Source: an uncultured Bacilli bacterium
Lineage (GTDB): Bacteria > Bacillota_I > Bacilli_A > RFN20 > CAG-288
Assembly: GCA_944349335.1 (NCBI GenBank)
Contig: CALVMW010000001.1
Location: forward strand, 1 to 64,000
DNA length: 64,000 bases
Direction: 5' to 3'
In this document: positions 6,939-15,669 of the stretch, piece by piece
Layout of the letters: every line of letters starts with the position of its first letter
How positions within the stretch are numbered: position 1 is the first letter of the stretch
Program-made: the position numbers and the translations under genes
The notes under the pieces: generated by a model
Seen by the model: the letters and a program-made list of their open reading frames with translations, nothing else
The model's database searches: none
What the model was told of the DNA's origin: nothing

Positions 6939-8482
6939 TGTCCTTCTTAGATAGATTATTAGAGCATTATCAAATTAATATTAAAGACCTCGACCAACGT
7001 AAAAAGTCGAGGTCTTTTACTGATTTAGTAAGACCAGAATGCTCTTCATATTTTGCTTTACTGAGAAACATTAAGGCAGCTATTTACGAAAAAGCTAAGA
7101 TTGTCATCTATGGAGATTATGATGTCGATGGTATTTCTTCCACGGTTATCCTAGTCAAAGCTTTTAATAAACTTGGAATAAAGGTAGGTTATTTTATTCC
7201 ATCAAGATATATTGAAGGTTATGGACTAAATAAAAAAAGGATCGATGATTTTTATAACAAAGGTTATAACTATATCATAACTGTCGATAATGGCATAGTA
7301 TGTAATGAAGAGATTGATTACGCTCATTCTCTATCGATGAAAGTCTTAGTTATCGATCATCATAATCGCGGTGAAAAATGTCATGCAGATGCGGTTTTTC
7401 ATTTCGATGATTTCCTTGATTATAATTGTTCCGCTGCCTCTCTTGCTTATTTTGTATATTGTGGTCTAGTTGGTAAAGATGACGAGTATTGTGCCTTTCT
7501 AGCTGGCCTTGCAGTTTATTCTGACGTCATGCCTCTTGTTAATAATAATCTTACTTTTTTGAAGTTAGCTAAGGATTTTTATAATAAGAGACATTATCCT
7601 AACATCTCTTCTTTCTTGCCATATAATGCTGAATATAGTGACTTTTCTTATAAACTTATCCCTTCTTTAAATGCGGTTGGTAGAATCATGAAAGATCAAT
7701 TAGCTACTAATCGCGTAGCTCGTTTCCTTTTAGAAGAAAAGAAAGATCAAAGTTTATCTTCTTATATAATGGCATGTAATCTTGAGAAGAAGAGAATCAT
7801 TTCCTTACTAGATATCGATGAAAAGAATAGTTTTGAAAGCGAATATTCATTTTCGACGATGACATCTATCGATGAAGGACTAACTTCTCTATTAGCAAAT
7901 CGCCTCTTAAGAGAAAAAGAAAAAGCGACTCTTGTTTGTACAGAGAGTAAGGAAGATGAATTAGTCGGTTCATTAAGATCATTTAAGAATATAGACTTAC
8001 TACCTTTTTTAGAAAATGAAAAAAAGATTACTATCAAATCTGGTGGTCATAAACAGGCCTGTGGAGTAACTATAAAAAAGAAAGATTATTATCGTTTTGT
8101 CACTGATTTTGCTTCGTATTGTAATAAGATGGCGATGAATAATAAAACAGGTTCAGATTATATAACGATCGATTTATCTTCTTTAAATAAAGAAAATTAT
8201 GAGATTTTAAAAAGCTTTGAGCCATTTGGTAATTCTTTTGAAGAACCAAAGTTTTTGATTCACGTAGATAAAGATGAATTAGTTAGCAGCAAAAACAATA
8301 AAGCAATCTTTGCATATAGTGAAAATAAAGAAGGAAGAGTGATAATATTTAAAAATTCTGAAGATATTCTTCAAGAGCGATATACAAGTTTTGATCTTAT
8401 CGGTGAGTTTACAAAATCTATATTTAATAATACAGTCACTTATGATTTAAAAGTTGAAAAAATAATTCCTTATTGTGATTAA
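6938..8482 (+). CDS. recJ: RecJ-type single-stranded DNA exonuclease (DHH family)
   Basis: RecJ degrades single-stranded DNA 5' to 3' in recombination and mismatch repair. DHH-family motifs are intact: DYDVDG (motif I, metal ligands), VDNGI, VIDHHN (the DHH motif) and AVYSDVMPL. The DHHA1 domain carries SGGHKQACG, a variant of GGHxxAxG. At 514 residues it is shorter than Bacillus RecJ (about 785) because the long C-terminal extension is missing; this resembles the minimal RecJ core. The ATG shares a base with the secDF stop (TGATG). A 12-bp perfect hairpin with a T run lies at codons 16-27, inside this gene. Confidence 0.9.
   Translation: MSFLDRLLEHYQINIKDLDQRKKSRSFTDLVRPECSSYFALLRNIKAAIYEKAKIVIYGDYDVDGISSTVILVKAFNKLGIKVGYFIPSRYIEGYGLNKKRIDDFYNKGYNYIITVDNGIVCNEEIDYAHSLSMKVLVIDHHNRGEKCHADAVFHFDDFLDYNCSAASLAYFVYCGLVGKDDEYCAFLAGLAVYSDVMPLVNNNLTFLKLAKDFYNKRHYPNISSFLPYNAEYSDFSYKLIPSLNAVGRIMKDQLATNRVARFLLEEKKDQSLSSYIMACNLEKKRIISLLDIDEKNSFESEYSFSTMTSIDEGLTSLLANRLLREKEKATLVCTESKEDELVGSLRSFKNIDLLPFLENEKKITIKSGGHKQACGVTIKKKDYYRFVTDFASYCNKMAMNNKTGSDYITIDLSSLNKENYEILKSFEPFGNSFEEPKFLIHVDKDELVSSKNNKAIFAYSENKEGRVIIFKNSEDILQERYTSFDLIGEFTKSIFNNTVTYDLKVEKIIPYCD
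6983..7018 (+). promoter_or_regulatory. Terminator-like hairpin inside the recJ coding region
   Basis: AAAGACCTCGAC (6983-6994), an 11-nt loop and GTCGAGGTCTTT (7006-7017) form a perfect 12-bp stem ending in TTTT. It starts 45 nt downstream of the recJ start codon. Such a structure could end most secDF transcripts or attenuate recJ. Function is inferred from structure only. Confidence 0.55.
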
Positions 8483-8572
8483 GTTCTCTCTTCTTCCCAA
8501 TAAAATCTAATCTTTAATGTGAGTATTTTCAAATAGTAAAAATATGATTAAAGTCTTCTTGGAGGGAGCAAT

Positions 8573-8875
8573 ATGTGGTACCAAGAAGATTATGTAAGAG
8601 AGTTAAAAGAGGAATGTAAAAAGAGGATTGACGCTGCAGATTATCTTCTTAATAAGTCGATCGCAGTCATCGAGGATGAAAACTCACTTCGTCCGCTCTT
8701 TGCCTTTATTTTTAAAGAAGAAAAATATTATTTTGCAATCTATTACAAGTATCCAGATCATAAGAGATTATTCGTATCAGATTTATATAATGAATATGAT
8801 AAATGTCAACATGATGCCAGTGAATACTTACGTTATTATGCCCTTTTTATCTTTTCAAGTCGCAATGAATGTTGA
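8573..8875 (+). CDS. Hypothetical 100-residue protein
   Basis: I do not recognise this protein. It is 100 residues, acidic-to-neutral and rich in Tyr, Lys, Glu and Asp, with no signal peptide, membrane segment or cysteine cluster. The start is well supported by GGAGGGAG (8561-8568), spaced normally from the ATG. It stands alone between recJ and ftsQ, with an AT-rich terminator-like hairpin over its stop codon. Predicted alternation of helix and strand (EEKYYFAIYYK, KRLFVSDLYN) suggests a small globular cytoplasmic domain. An overlapping reading frame in +1 phase is less likely because it lacks a Shine-Dalgarno. Confidence 0.7.
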   Translation: MWYQEDYVRELKEECKKRIDAADYLLNKSIAVIEDENSLRPLFAFIFKEEKYYFAIYYKYPDHKRLFVSDLYNEYDKCQHDASEYLRYYALFIFSSRNEC

Positions 8876-8910
8876 TAATAAATAATTATTCTTTATTATC
8901 AAATATTTTT
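8872..8910 (+). terminator. AT-rich terminator candidate before ftsQ
   Basis: TTGATAATAAA (8872-8882) and TTTATTATCAA (8892-8902) form an 11-bp perfect stem with a 9-nt loop, followed by ATATTTTT. The stem is nearly all A-T, so strength is uncertain. The same sequence lies just upstream of the presumed ftsQ promoter. Confidence 0.5.
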
Positions 8911-8944
8911 AAGTTAAAATATATTGTGTTGAGGAGAATGTTAC

Positions 8945-9868
8945 TTGGCAGCAAACAAATTACCCGATTCCCGATACACAGAGACGAGTGAAAACTACCT
9001 TTCTGTTGATGAAAAGCTAAAAAAGAGAAAGATTCAGAACCGGACGCTGAAAATTATCTTTGGTAGCATTTTATCGATAGTTTTGGTTTGGCTTGTCTGT
9101 TACTTTTCTCTCGATGCTTTTAAAGTCAAAAGTTTAAGAATCGACGGGTTAAGAAATTTGACAGCTGAAGAATTTTCAACGATCTGTCAACTCGATGAGA
9201 ACGCTTCTCTACTTTATTTTGATGGCTTAGAGGTAGAGAAGAATGCCATAAGCCAATCTTCAGGCCTCATTTTGCAAGCCGATTTTAATTATTCACCTTT
9301 CGGTGGTGAGTGCTTTGTTACTGAAGATTATCCTTTAGCTTCTTATCATGACGAGATCTTTTACTCTTCTTTGCGTAGTAGTGATGAGGTAAATAGTGAT
9401 TTAGCTTCTCTCCCTTTTGATGAAGGTCAGATAGAAACCTTACAAGAAAAGCTAGATGCTGAAAGAGAAACTTCTTCAACCATCTCTCTACACTTTCCTC
9501 TAACGATGAGTCAGAGCGACATCGATGTTGCTTTGAGCAATGATAATCGCCTGGCTTTAGCTTCAATCAGCTCACTAGATTATGAGTATGTACAATATGT
9601 AGAACACGTTCAGTTTAAATCGACAGACTTTTCTACTTTTGATGCTTGCTTATATAATCAAAAAAGAGCTGAAAGATATATTCTAGAGAACGTGGATATA
9701 GTGACACTCAATCTTCTTTTTGAAGAGAATTCACTATATTCTCTCGGTGTCTCAAGCGAAGATATGAATGAGACGACTTATAACTTCTTAGATGGAGGGA
9801 AGGTTCAAGCTTATTTATTTAAAGTTGAAGTAGCTGATGACGGCTATATTCAAATAATACAGTCGTGA
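8945..9868 (+). CDS. ftsQ: Cell division protein FtsQ/DivIB-like
   Basis: FtsQ/DivIB is a bitopic septal protein that joins the FtsB/FtsL complex. The 307-residue product has a short cytoplasmic segment, one membrane helix (about 38-57), then a POTRA-like domain starting FKVKSLRIDGLRNLTAEEF, the classic FtsQ entry strand and helix, and a beta domain. Sequence beyond the POTRA domain is poorly conserved. It is followed 16 nt later by ftsA and then ftsZ, the standard order. The start is TTG with AGGAGA (8932-8937) 7 nt upstream; a nearby ATG is out of frame. TATATT (8920-8925) may be the -10 box, 19 nt before the start. Confidence 0.75.
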   Translation: MAANKLPDSRYTETSENYLSVDEKLKKRKIQNRTLKIIFGSILSIVLVWLVCYFSLDAFKVKSLRIDGLRNLTAEEFSTICQLDENASLLYFDGLEVEKNAISQSSGLILQADFNYSPFGGECFVTEDYPLASYHDEIFYSSLRSSDEVNSDLASLPFDEGQIETLQEKLDAERETSSTISLHFPLTMSQSDIDVALSNDNRLALASISSLDYEYVQYVEHVQFKSTDFSTFDACLYNQKRAERYILENVDIVTLNLLFEENSLYSLGVSSEDMNETTYNFLDGGKVQAYLFKVEVADDGYIQIIQS

Positions 9869-9884
9869 CCTTCAGGAGGTAAAA

Positions 9885-11027
9885 ATGGCAAATTATGTGA
9901 CGGCGATCGAACTATCTAGTTCAGGTATAAAGTTAGTGGTCGGTTATGTTTATCAAGATAAAGTTTATGTTATGCATGCTTCTGAAGGGGAACCTCTCTC
10001 GGTTGATAAAGAAGATTTAATCAATCAAAGTGAGGCTGAAAAATCTCTTTCTTCATTATTAGCAGAAGCAAGGAGAGTTATCGGCAATGACTTAGGTTCC
10101 TTTATCGCTTTACTACCGCCTGATGGTTTTAGAATGAAGGAAGACACAGAATCGACTATGACTGTCTCTTCCGATTCTAAGATTGTTCAACTCGATTATG
10201 CTAACTGCATCTCGATGATTAAAAAGGCAGTTAAAGAAGAAGGCTCAGAAGTTATTTATTGTGATCCTTTACATTTCGAAACTGACTCAAATGAATCGAT
10301 GGCTTTCCCTTTAGGTGAAACATCCGATAAAATTTATGTTACAGCCGATGCTCACCTTTTACCTAAGTCTCGCTATAATCGCTATATTCAGATCTTGCGC
10401 GATTTAGATGTTTTCCCTTATCTAACTTTGCTTAGTCCTTTAGGTGGCCTTACGTTTATTAAATCAACAAATCCTCCAAAGGAATATATCTCTCTTGATA
10501 TTGAAAGAGATTATTCATACATCACCCATATCAGAAATAACCATATGGTTGATTCTGGTCGAATTCCTTTTGGCATCGATAACGGAAATAAAAATGTTTC
10601 AATCATGCTTTCTACTACTTTGGATAGGGCGAGTGAACTTAGACATCTTTTTGGCTTCGTTGCTAAGAAAGAATGTATATCTAATCCAGTTCCGGAAGTG
10701 GCTGATGCTGAGGAACTTTATAATACATTTAGAGAATCTTTTTCACCTATTATTGAAGGAGTCGAAACCTTTATTAAAGGTAAAGCGATATCTGAAGGTG
10801 CTCCGATCGTTCTCTATGGTTTAGCTAAAGATGAAGAAGGATTAGACGCCTACTTAAAGAGTTCATTAAATCGTGCTATTTATACGATTAAAAATACAAT
10901 TATAGGTGCGAGGAAACAGAGTTATATCAATTGTTTAGGTGGTATAATCTGTTCTTATTATCCGTTCCAGACACCAGCTAGTGATGTTAAAAGAGATATA
11001 AAAACAAATAGTTTTGGAAGAAATTAA
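9885..11027 (+). CDS. ftsA: FtsA-like cell division protein, divergent
   Basis: FtsA is an actin-like protein that tethers FtsZ to the membrane. This 380-residue protein sits between ftsQ and ftsZ and starts with an actin-like strand (AIELSSSGIKLVVG, residues 7-20). ATP-binding motifs are eroded: phosphate 1 has Glu instead of Asp, phosphate 2 (usually DIGGGTT) reads DIERDYSY (about 205-212), and the adenosine motif GG is GL. A clear C-terminal amphipathic membrane-targeting helix is not obvious. The Shine-Dalgarno AGGAGGT is strong. Call rests on gene order and fold-level resemblance; nucleotide binding is doubtful. Confidence 0.75.
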   Translation: MANYVTAIELSSSGIKLVVGYVYQDKVYVMHASEGEPLSVDKEDLINQSEAEKSLSSLLAEARRVIGNDLGSFIALLPPDGFRMKEDTESTMTVSSDSKIVQLDYANCISMIKKAVKEEGSEVIYCDPLHFETDSNESMAFPLGETSDKIYVTADAHLLPKSRYNRYIQILRDLDVFPYLTLLSPLGGLTFIKSTNPPKEYISLDIERDYSYITHIRNNHMVDSGRIPFGIDNGNKNVSIMLSTTLDRASELRHLFGFVAKKECISNPVPEVADAEELYNTFRESFSPIIEGVETFIKGKAISEGAPIVLYGLAKDEEGLDAYLKSSLNRAIYTIKNTIIGARKQSYINCLGGIICSYYPFQTPASDVKRDIKTNSFGRN

Positions 11028-11046
11028 ATAAAGGAGAAATACTAAA

Positions 11047-12246
11047 ATGGAAGAGGAAAATAAAGAGATGCGTCCTTTATTCGATGAAGAAGGACTTCAA
11101 ACTAACGCTAAGATTAAAGTTATCGGTTGCGGTGGCGGCGGTTCTAATGCCGTCAATCAGATGATTCAAGACAAAAATGAAGATGTTGAATACTGGGTTT
11201 TTAATACCGATTGTCAAGCTTTAGCTAATTCAAATTGCGAAAATAAGCTCATATTAGGCCGCAATGTTACAAGAGGCTTAGGTGCTGGTGGTAAACCTGA
11301 ACTTGGTAAGCAAGCAGCTATGGATTCTTATGATGATATTAAGCTTGTTGTTAAGAATGCCGATATGGTCTTCATCGCTTGCGGTGAGGGCGGTGGTACA
11401 GGTACAGGTTCCGCTCCAGTTGTTGCTAAAGCTGCTAGAGAAGAAGGTTGCTTAGTTTTAGCTATCGTTACTCGTCCTTTCACTTTTGAAGGTAAGAATC
11501 GTTCTTTAAATGCTTTAGAAGGTATCAATGAGCTTATGAAGAACGTCGATGCTTTGATCGTCGTCTCAAATGATAAGTTGATGCTCAACAATGGTAATAT
11601 GCGTATTGTTGACGCTTTCGCTATCTCAGATAAAATCTTAGCTAGCTCTGTCAGCACAGTCACTGATTTAATCTTGCTCCACGGTATTATTAATCTTGAC
11701 TTCGCTGATGTTAAGACTACTTTATCAGGAAAAGGTCTCGCTTTGATCGGTATCGGTTATGGTGAAGGTGAAGATAAGGCCATTATGGCTGCTACTAATG
11801 CCATCAACTCCCCGTTACTTGAAGCTTCAATTCAAGGTAGTAGATCGATGATCATCAATATCACTATCGGTGATGATACTACTTTAGATGATGCTCAGTA
11901 TGCTGTCAGTTATATTACTGAAGCTGCTGGCGGTGATTCACAAAATGATGTCAATATTATTTTTGGTGTTCAACAGAGCGACTCTATGCATGGAAAGATG
12001 AAAGTCGCTATCATCGCTACTGATTTTACTAAAGAGATTGATCTTTCTAAGACTGGTGTCGCTTTCCCTAAATTCACTGGTGATAAAAAAGCTCCTATTA
12101 AAGAAGCTAAACCTTTAAGTGAAGGCGAGTCAAAAGCTGAGAAAGAAATCAAAACCCGCCGTGAAGAGGGTGTCTTACCTGATTATTTAAGACATTTCAT
12201 TGAAGAACAAAAAGCTCGTAAGGCTGAAAACGAAAAGAAGGACTAA
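11047..12246 (+). CDS. ftsZ: Cell division GTPase FtsZ
   Basis: FtsZ is the tubulin-like GTPase that forms the division ring. The 399-residue product has the nucleotide-binding GCGGGGSNAVN segment, the tubulin signature GGGTGTGSAPVVA, the T7 synergy loop NLDFADVK, and a C-terminal linker ending in LPDYLRHFIEEQ, which resembles the conserved tail peptide that binds FtsA. GTPase motifs look intact, unlike those of the neighbouring FtsA. Shine-Dalgarno AAAGGAG precedes the ATG. The pheS start follows one base after the stop. Confidence 0.98.
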   Translation: MEEENKEMRPLFDEEGLQTNAKIKVIGCGGGGSNAVNQMIQDKNEDVEYWVFNTDCQALANSNCENKLILGRNVTRGLGAGGKPELGKQAAMDSYDDIKLVVKNADMVFIACGEGGGTGTGSAPVVAKAAREEGCLVLAIVTRPFTFEGKNRSLNALEGINELMKNVDALIVVSNDKLMLNNGNMRIVDAFAISDKILASSVSTVTDLILLHGIINLDFADVKTTLSGKGLALIGIGYGEGEDKAIMAATNAINSPLLEASIQGSRSMIINITIGDDTTLDDAQYAVSYITEAAGGDSQNDVNIIFGVQQSDSMHGKMKVAIIATDFTKEIDLSKTGVAFPKFTGDKKAPIKEAKPLSEGESKAEKEIKTRREEGVLPDYLRHFIEEQKARKAENEKKD

Positions 12247-12247
12247 G

Positions 12248-13294
12248 ATGAACTTAGAACAATTATCTCAGGCTATTGAAGAAGAAAGAAAAGTTTGTCT
12301 TGAAGAGATTAAAGAAGTCGATAATATTGATAAGCTTAACCTATTTAAAGGCAAACATATCGGTAAAAAGTCATTGTTGACTGAACTTTTCGCTTCGATG
12401 CGCAACGTCGATGCTAATGATAAGAAAGAATATGGAAAAATGTTGACTTCTTTTAGAGAAGAAGTTAATAGTTTGTTTGTAAATAAAGAAAAAGAATTAG
12501 CTGATAAAAAACTTTTAGAAAAGATCAATAACGAAAAAGTTGATATAACTTTACCTCCTTACTCTCTCCCTTTAGGTTCTTATCATCCTTTAACTTTAAT
12601 TACGGAAGAGATGGTCTCTTTCTTTAAAGGGCTCGGCTTTGAAGTTGCAAGCGGTCCTGAAGTTGAGACAGAAAGAAATAATTTTGAATTAGTCAATATT
12701 CCCTCAGATCACCCCTCAAGAGATATGCAAGATTCTTTTGTTGTGGATAAGGGAATAGTTTTACGCTCACATACTTCGGCTGTTCAATCTCGCGTGATGC
12801 AATCCGCTAATGGTCAATCTCCTATCAAGATTATCTGTCCTGGTAAAGTCTATAGACGCGATAGCGATGCTACTCATTCTCATCAATTTGAACAGATGGA
12901 AGGATTAGTCATCTCTAGTGATGCTACTTTTGCTAATCTTTTAGAACTGCTTACTAAAGTTTTACGTCACTTGTTTGGTGAAAAAAGAGAAGTTCGTTTT
13001 CGTCCATCCTATTTTCCATTTACTGAACCTTCAATCGAAGCTGATATCTCCTGCTTTGAATGTAATGGTAAAGGATGTTCTCTTTGTAAACATACTGGTT
13101 GGATCGAAATATTAGGTGCCGGTATGGTTCATCCTAATGTTTTAAGATTGAACGGCTATGATGATAATAAAGTTCAAGGATTTGCTTTTGGCATAGGCAT
13201 CGATAGAGTTGCGATGCTCAAATATGGCATAGATGATATTAAGCGCTTCTATCTTGATGATGTGAGATTCTTGCGCCAATTTAAGAAGGAGTAG
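12248..13294 (+). CDS. pheS: Phenylalanyl-tRNA synthetase alpha subunit
   Basis: Catalytic subunit of the (alpha-beta)2 PheRS. The 348-residue product has an N-terminal coiled coil (about 1-85) that binds tRNA and class II motifs, including the motif 2 region GKVYRRDSDATHSHQFEQ and motif 3 GFAFGIGIDRVAML. A CxxCxxxxCxxC cluster (FECNGKGCSLCKH) is present. ATG at 12248 follows the ftsZ stop by one base and has AAGAAGG upstream; an earlier in-frame ATG lies within ftsZ and is unlikely. Co-transcription with ftsZ is probable. No T-box leader is present. Confidence 0.97.
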   Translation: MNLEQLSQAIEEERKVCLEEIKEVDNIDKLNLFKGKHIGKKSLLTELFASMRNVDANDKKEYGKMLTSFREEVNSLFVNKEKELADKKLLEKINNEKVDITLPPYSLPLGSYHPLTLITEEMVSFFKGLGFEVASGPEVETERNNFELVNIPSDHPSRDMQDSFVVDKGIVLRSHTSAVQSRVMQSANGQSPIKIICPGKVYRRDSDATHSHQFEQMEGLVISSDATFANLLELLTKVLRHLFGEKREVRFRPSYFPFTEPSIEADISCFECNGKGCSLCKHTGWIEILGAGMVHPNVLRLNGYDDNKVQGFAFGIGIDRVAMLKYGIDDIKRFYLDDVRFLRQFKKE

Positions 13295-13296
13295 TT

Positions 13297-15669
13297 ATGT
13301 TATTTTCCTATAATTTACTTTCTGAGATCATCGATTTAAAGAATATTGACGTATCTACTTTAACTGAAAGATTGACTTTTTCAGGCTTTGAAGTTGAAGA
13401 TGTCTTAAAGATGGCTAGTGGCGATAAATTAGTTATCGGACAAATTATTGAATGTAAGAAACATCCTGATAGTGATCATCTTCATCTCTTAAAAGTTGAT
13501 TGTGGTGAAGAAGGAATATTACCTATAGTTTGTGGAGCCCCTAATGCCCGAGTTGGCTTAAAAGTGATCGTCGCTTTAGTCGGTTGTAATTTGCCAGCTT
13601 TAAACATTGTAATTAAGGAAAGTGAAATCCGCGGTTATGATTCTAAAGGTATGTGTTGCTCTTTAGTTGAACTTGGTGTCAATAAAGAATTTTTAACTGA
13701 AAAGCAGCTCAATGGTATTGAAGAATTACCTGAGGATGCCCCGATAGGCGAAAGAGATGTTCTCAGTTATTTAAAATTAGATGATACTATTTTAGATATT
13801 AATGTTTTGCCTAATCGACCCGACTGCCTTTCTTATTTAGGTATGGCTAGAGAGATCGCTGGTCTTTTTAATCTTGAATCTCCTAGTGTTCCTAAAGTTT
13901 TATCTAATGATTTACCTTCTATAGTAGCGGTCGGTTCTAATACTGCTCACTGTGTCCGCTTTGATATTCTTTCTATTCGTGATGCAGTCAGCGTAAAAAA
14001 TACTCCCTTAAAGATTCGCAATTTCCTTGAAGCCTCAGGAGTAAGATCTATCTCTCCTTTAGTTGATTTAGGTAATTTTACAATGCTTCTTTCTGGTCAA
14101 CCTATAAATGTTTATGATGCTGATAAAAACCCCTTCGGTAAATATATTGTTAGAGATGATTACGAAGGTGAATTTATCGCTTTCGATAATAAAAAATATG
14201 AGTTAAAAAAAGGTGATTTAGTTGTCTCAGATGGTGAGAGAAACCTTTGTTTAGCTGGTATTATGGCTTCTATTGATGCCCCTGTAAAAGAAAATACGAC
14301 CAAGGTGGACATCGAGTTTGCTATCTTTGACCATGTTTCTATTCGTCACACTTCTTCCCGCTTAGGATTAACTTCCTTTTCTCAACAGCTCTTTTCTAAA
14401 GAGCGCAACCCTCTTTTGGTTAATGAAAGCATCGACATTCTTTTATCTTTGCTCCCTTATTTTTTAGAGTCATATACTATTACTTCTTATTCATCCTATG
14501 ATGGTTTTAAACAGGAGAGAGTGAGAATACCTTTTTCACTTGAAAAATTGAATAAACGTCTAGGTTCTAGTTATACTGAGGATGAAGTTAAGAAAGTTTT
14601 TTCCTCTTATAGATTTGATTATGATGGTCATAGTGTATTACCTCCTATCGATAGAGTCGATATTTTGGAGCAGTGCGACTTAGATGAAGAGATCTTCCGC
14701 TATTATGATGCTAGTAAGGTTACACCTAGCATCGCTAATTTCCCTATATCGATTCCTAGTGACGATAGTAGAAGAGAGAATCTTAATATTATCCGCTCGA
14801 TGTTAGTTTGCCGCGGTCTATCTGAATGTATATCATACACACTATTGAGCAAGGAAGAAGATCGTTCATTTAGAGTTTTTGATAATGATGAATCTTACAG
14901 AGTACTAAATCCGATGACTAATATTCATGAGTATGTTAGAAGTGATATTTTATCTTCGATGTATTCATTAATCGAATATAATAAGAGAAATCAAAATAAC
15001 GATTTAGCACTTTTTGAAATTTCTGATGTCGATACTAAAAAAGGTGTCAAGACTTATTTATCTATCGGCTTATCGGATGATTTAAAGATGATGGATCAAG
15101 CTAAAGCTCACTCTTATTCTTTCTTCGATATAAAAGGACACATCTTATCAATCCTTGAAAAACTTAATATTAATCCTTCTCGTTATCGTTTAGTTCCTTC
15201 TAGCAATAATTCTTTCCATCCATATCAAAGTGCAGATTTATATATTGGAAAAGATTTAGTTGCTACCTTTGGTAAGATACATCCGAGCATCTCTAGTGAT
15301 AATATTTACTTAGCTGAGATAAATTTAGGTTATTTACTTGATTTAAAGGGAATGAAAACTAAATTTGTCGCTTACTCAACTTTCCCTATCGTTAAACGCG
15401 ACTTATCATTTAAACTCTATAATGGAGTAACATATGAAGCTATTAAAAAGTCGATAATGAAAATAAAGGATGAAAGTATTATCGATGTTCATCTCTTTGA
15501 TTACTTTAGAGATAAAAAGACTAATAGCGATTATATCGGTATAACAATTTATTTAGGTTCAGATAAGAAAACTTTGAAAGATGAAGAGATAAATGCTTCT
15601 ATTGAAAAAGTTATTCTTGCTGTTAAAGGTGACTTAGGATTAGTTTTAAAAGGACAAGATGATGAATAG
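13297..15669 (+). CDS. pheT: Phenylalanyl-tRNA synthetase beta subunit
   Basis: Beta subunit of PheRS, with editing and tRNA-binding domains. The 790-residue protein has an EMAP-like tRNA-binding domain (about 40-150), the B3/4 editing region (about 210-380), the B5 DNA-binding-like fold, the pseudo-catalytic core, and the C-terminal ferredoxin anticodon-binding domain (about 695-790, starting FVAYSTFPIVKRDLSF). Length is typical. The gene lies 2 nt after pheS with AAGAAGGAG as Shine-Dalgarno, and its last codons overlap thyX. Confidence 0.97.
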   Translation: MLFSYNLLSEIIDLKNIDVSTLTERLTFSGFEVEDVLKMASGDKLVIGQIIECKKHPDSDHLHLLKVDCGEEGILPIVCGAPNARVGLKVIVALVGCNLPALNIVIKESEIRGYDSKGMCCSLVELGVNKEFLTEKQLNGIEELPEDAPIGERDVLSYLKLDDTILDINVLPNRPDCLSYLGMAREIAGLFNLESPSVPKVLSNDLPSIVAVGSNTAHCVRFDILSIRDAVSVKNTPLKIRNFLEASGVRSISPLVDLGNFTMLLSGQPINVYDADKNPFGKYIVRDDYEGEFIAFDNKKYELKKGDLVVSDGERNLCLAGIMASIDAPVKENTTKVDIEFAIFDHVSIRHTSSRLGLTSFSQQLFSKERNPLLVNESIDILLSLLPYFLESYTITSYSSYDGFKQERVRIPFSLEKLNKRLGSSYTEDEVKKVFSSYRFDYDGHSVLPPIDRVDILEQCDLDEEIFRYYDASKVTPSIANFPISIPSDDSRRENLNIIRSMLVCRGLSECISYTLLSKEEDRSFRVFDNDESYRVLNPMTNIHEYVRSDILSSMYSLIEYNKRNQNNDLALFEISDVDTKKGVKTYLSIGLSDDLKMMDQAKAHSYSFFDIKGHILSILEKLNINPSRYRLVPSSNNSFHPYQSADLYIGKDLVATFGKIHPSISSDNIYLAEINLGYLLDLKGMKTKFVAYSTFPIVKRDLSFKLYNGVTYEAIKKSIMKIKDESIIDVHLFDYFRDKKTNSDYIGITIYLGSDKKTLKDEEINASIEKVILAVKGDLGLVLKGQDDE

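Noticed and set aside
8628-8885. Alternative frame over the hypothetical gene
   Set aside because: No Shine-Dalgarno and less plausible composition than the frame starting at 8573.
12200-12247. Upstream PheS start within ftsZ
   Set aside because: It would overlap ftsZ by 47 nt without a Shine-Dalgarno; MNLEQLSQAI from 12248 matches PheS.
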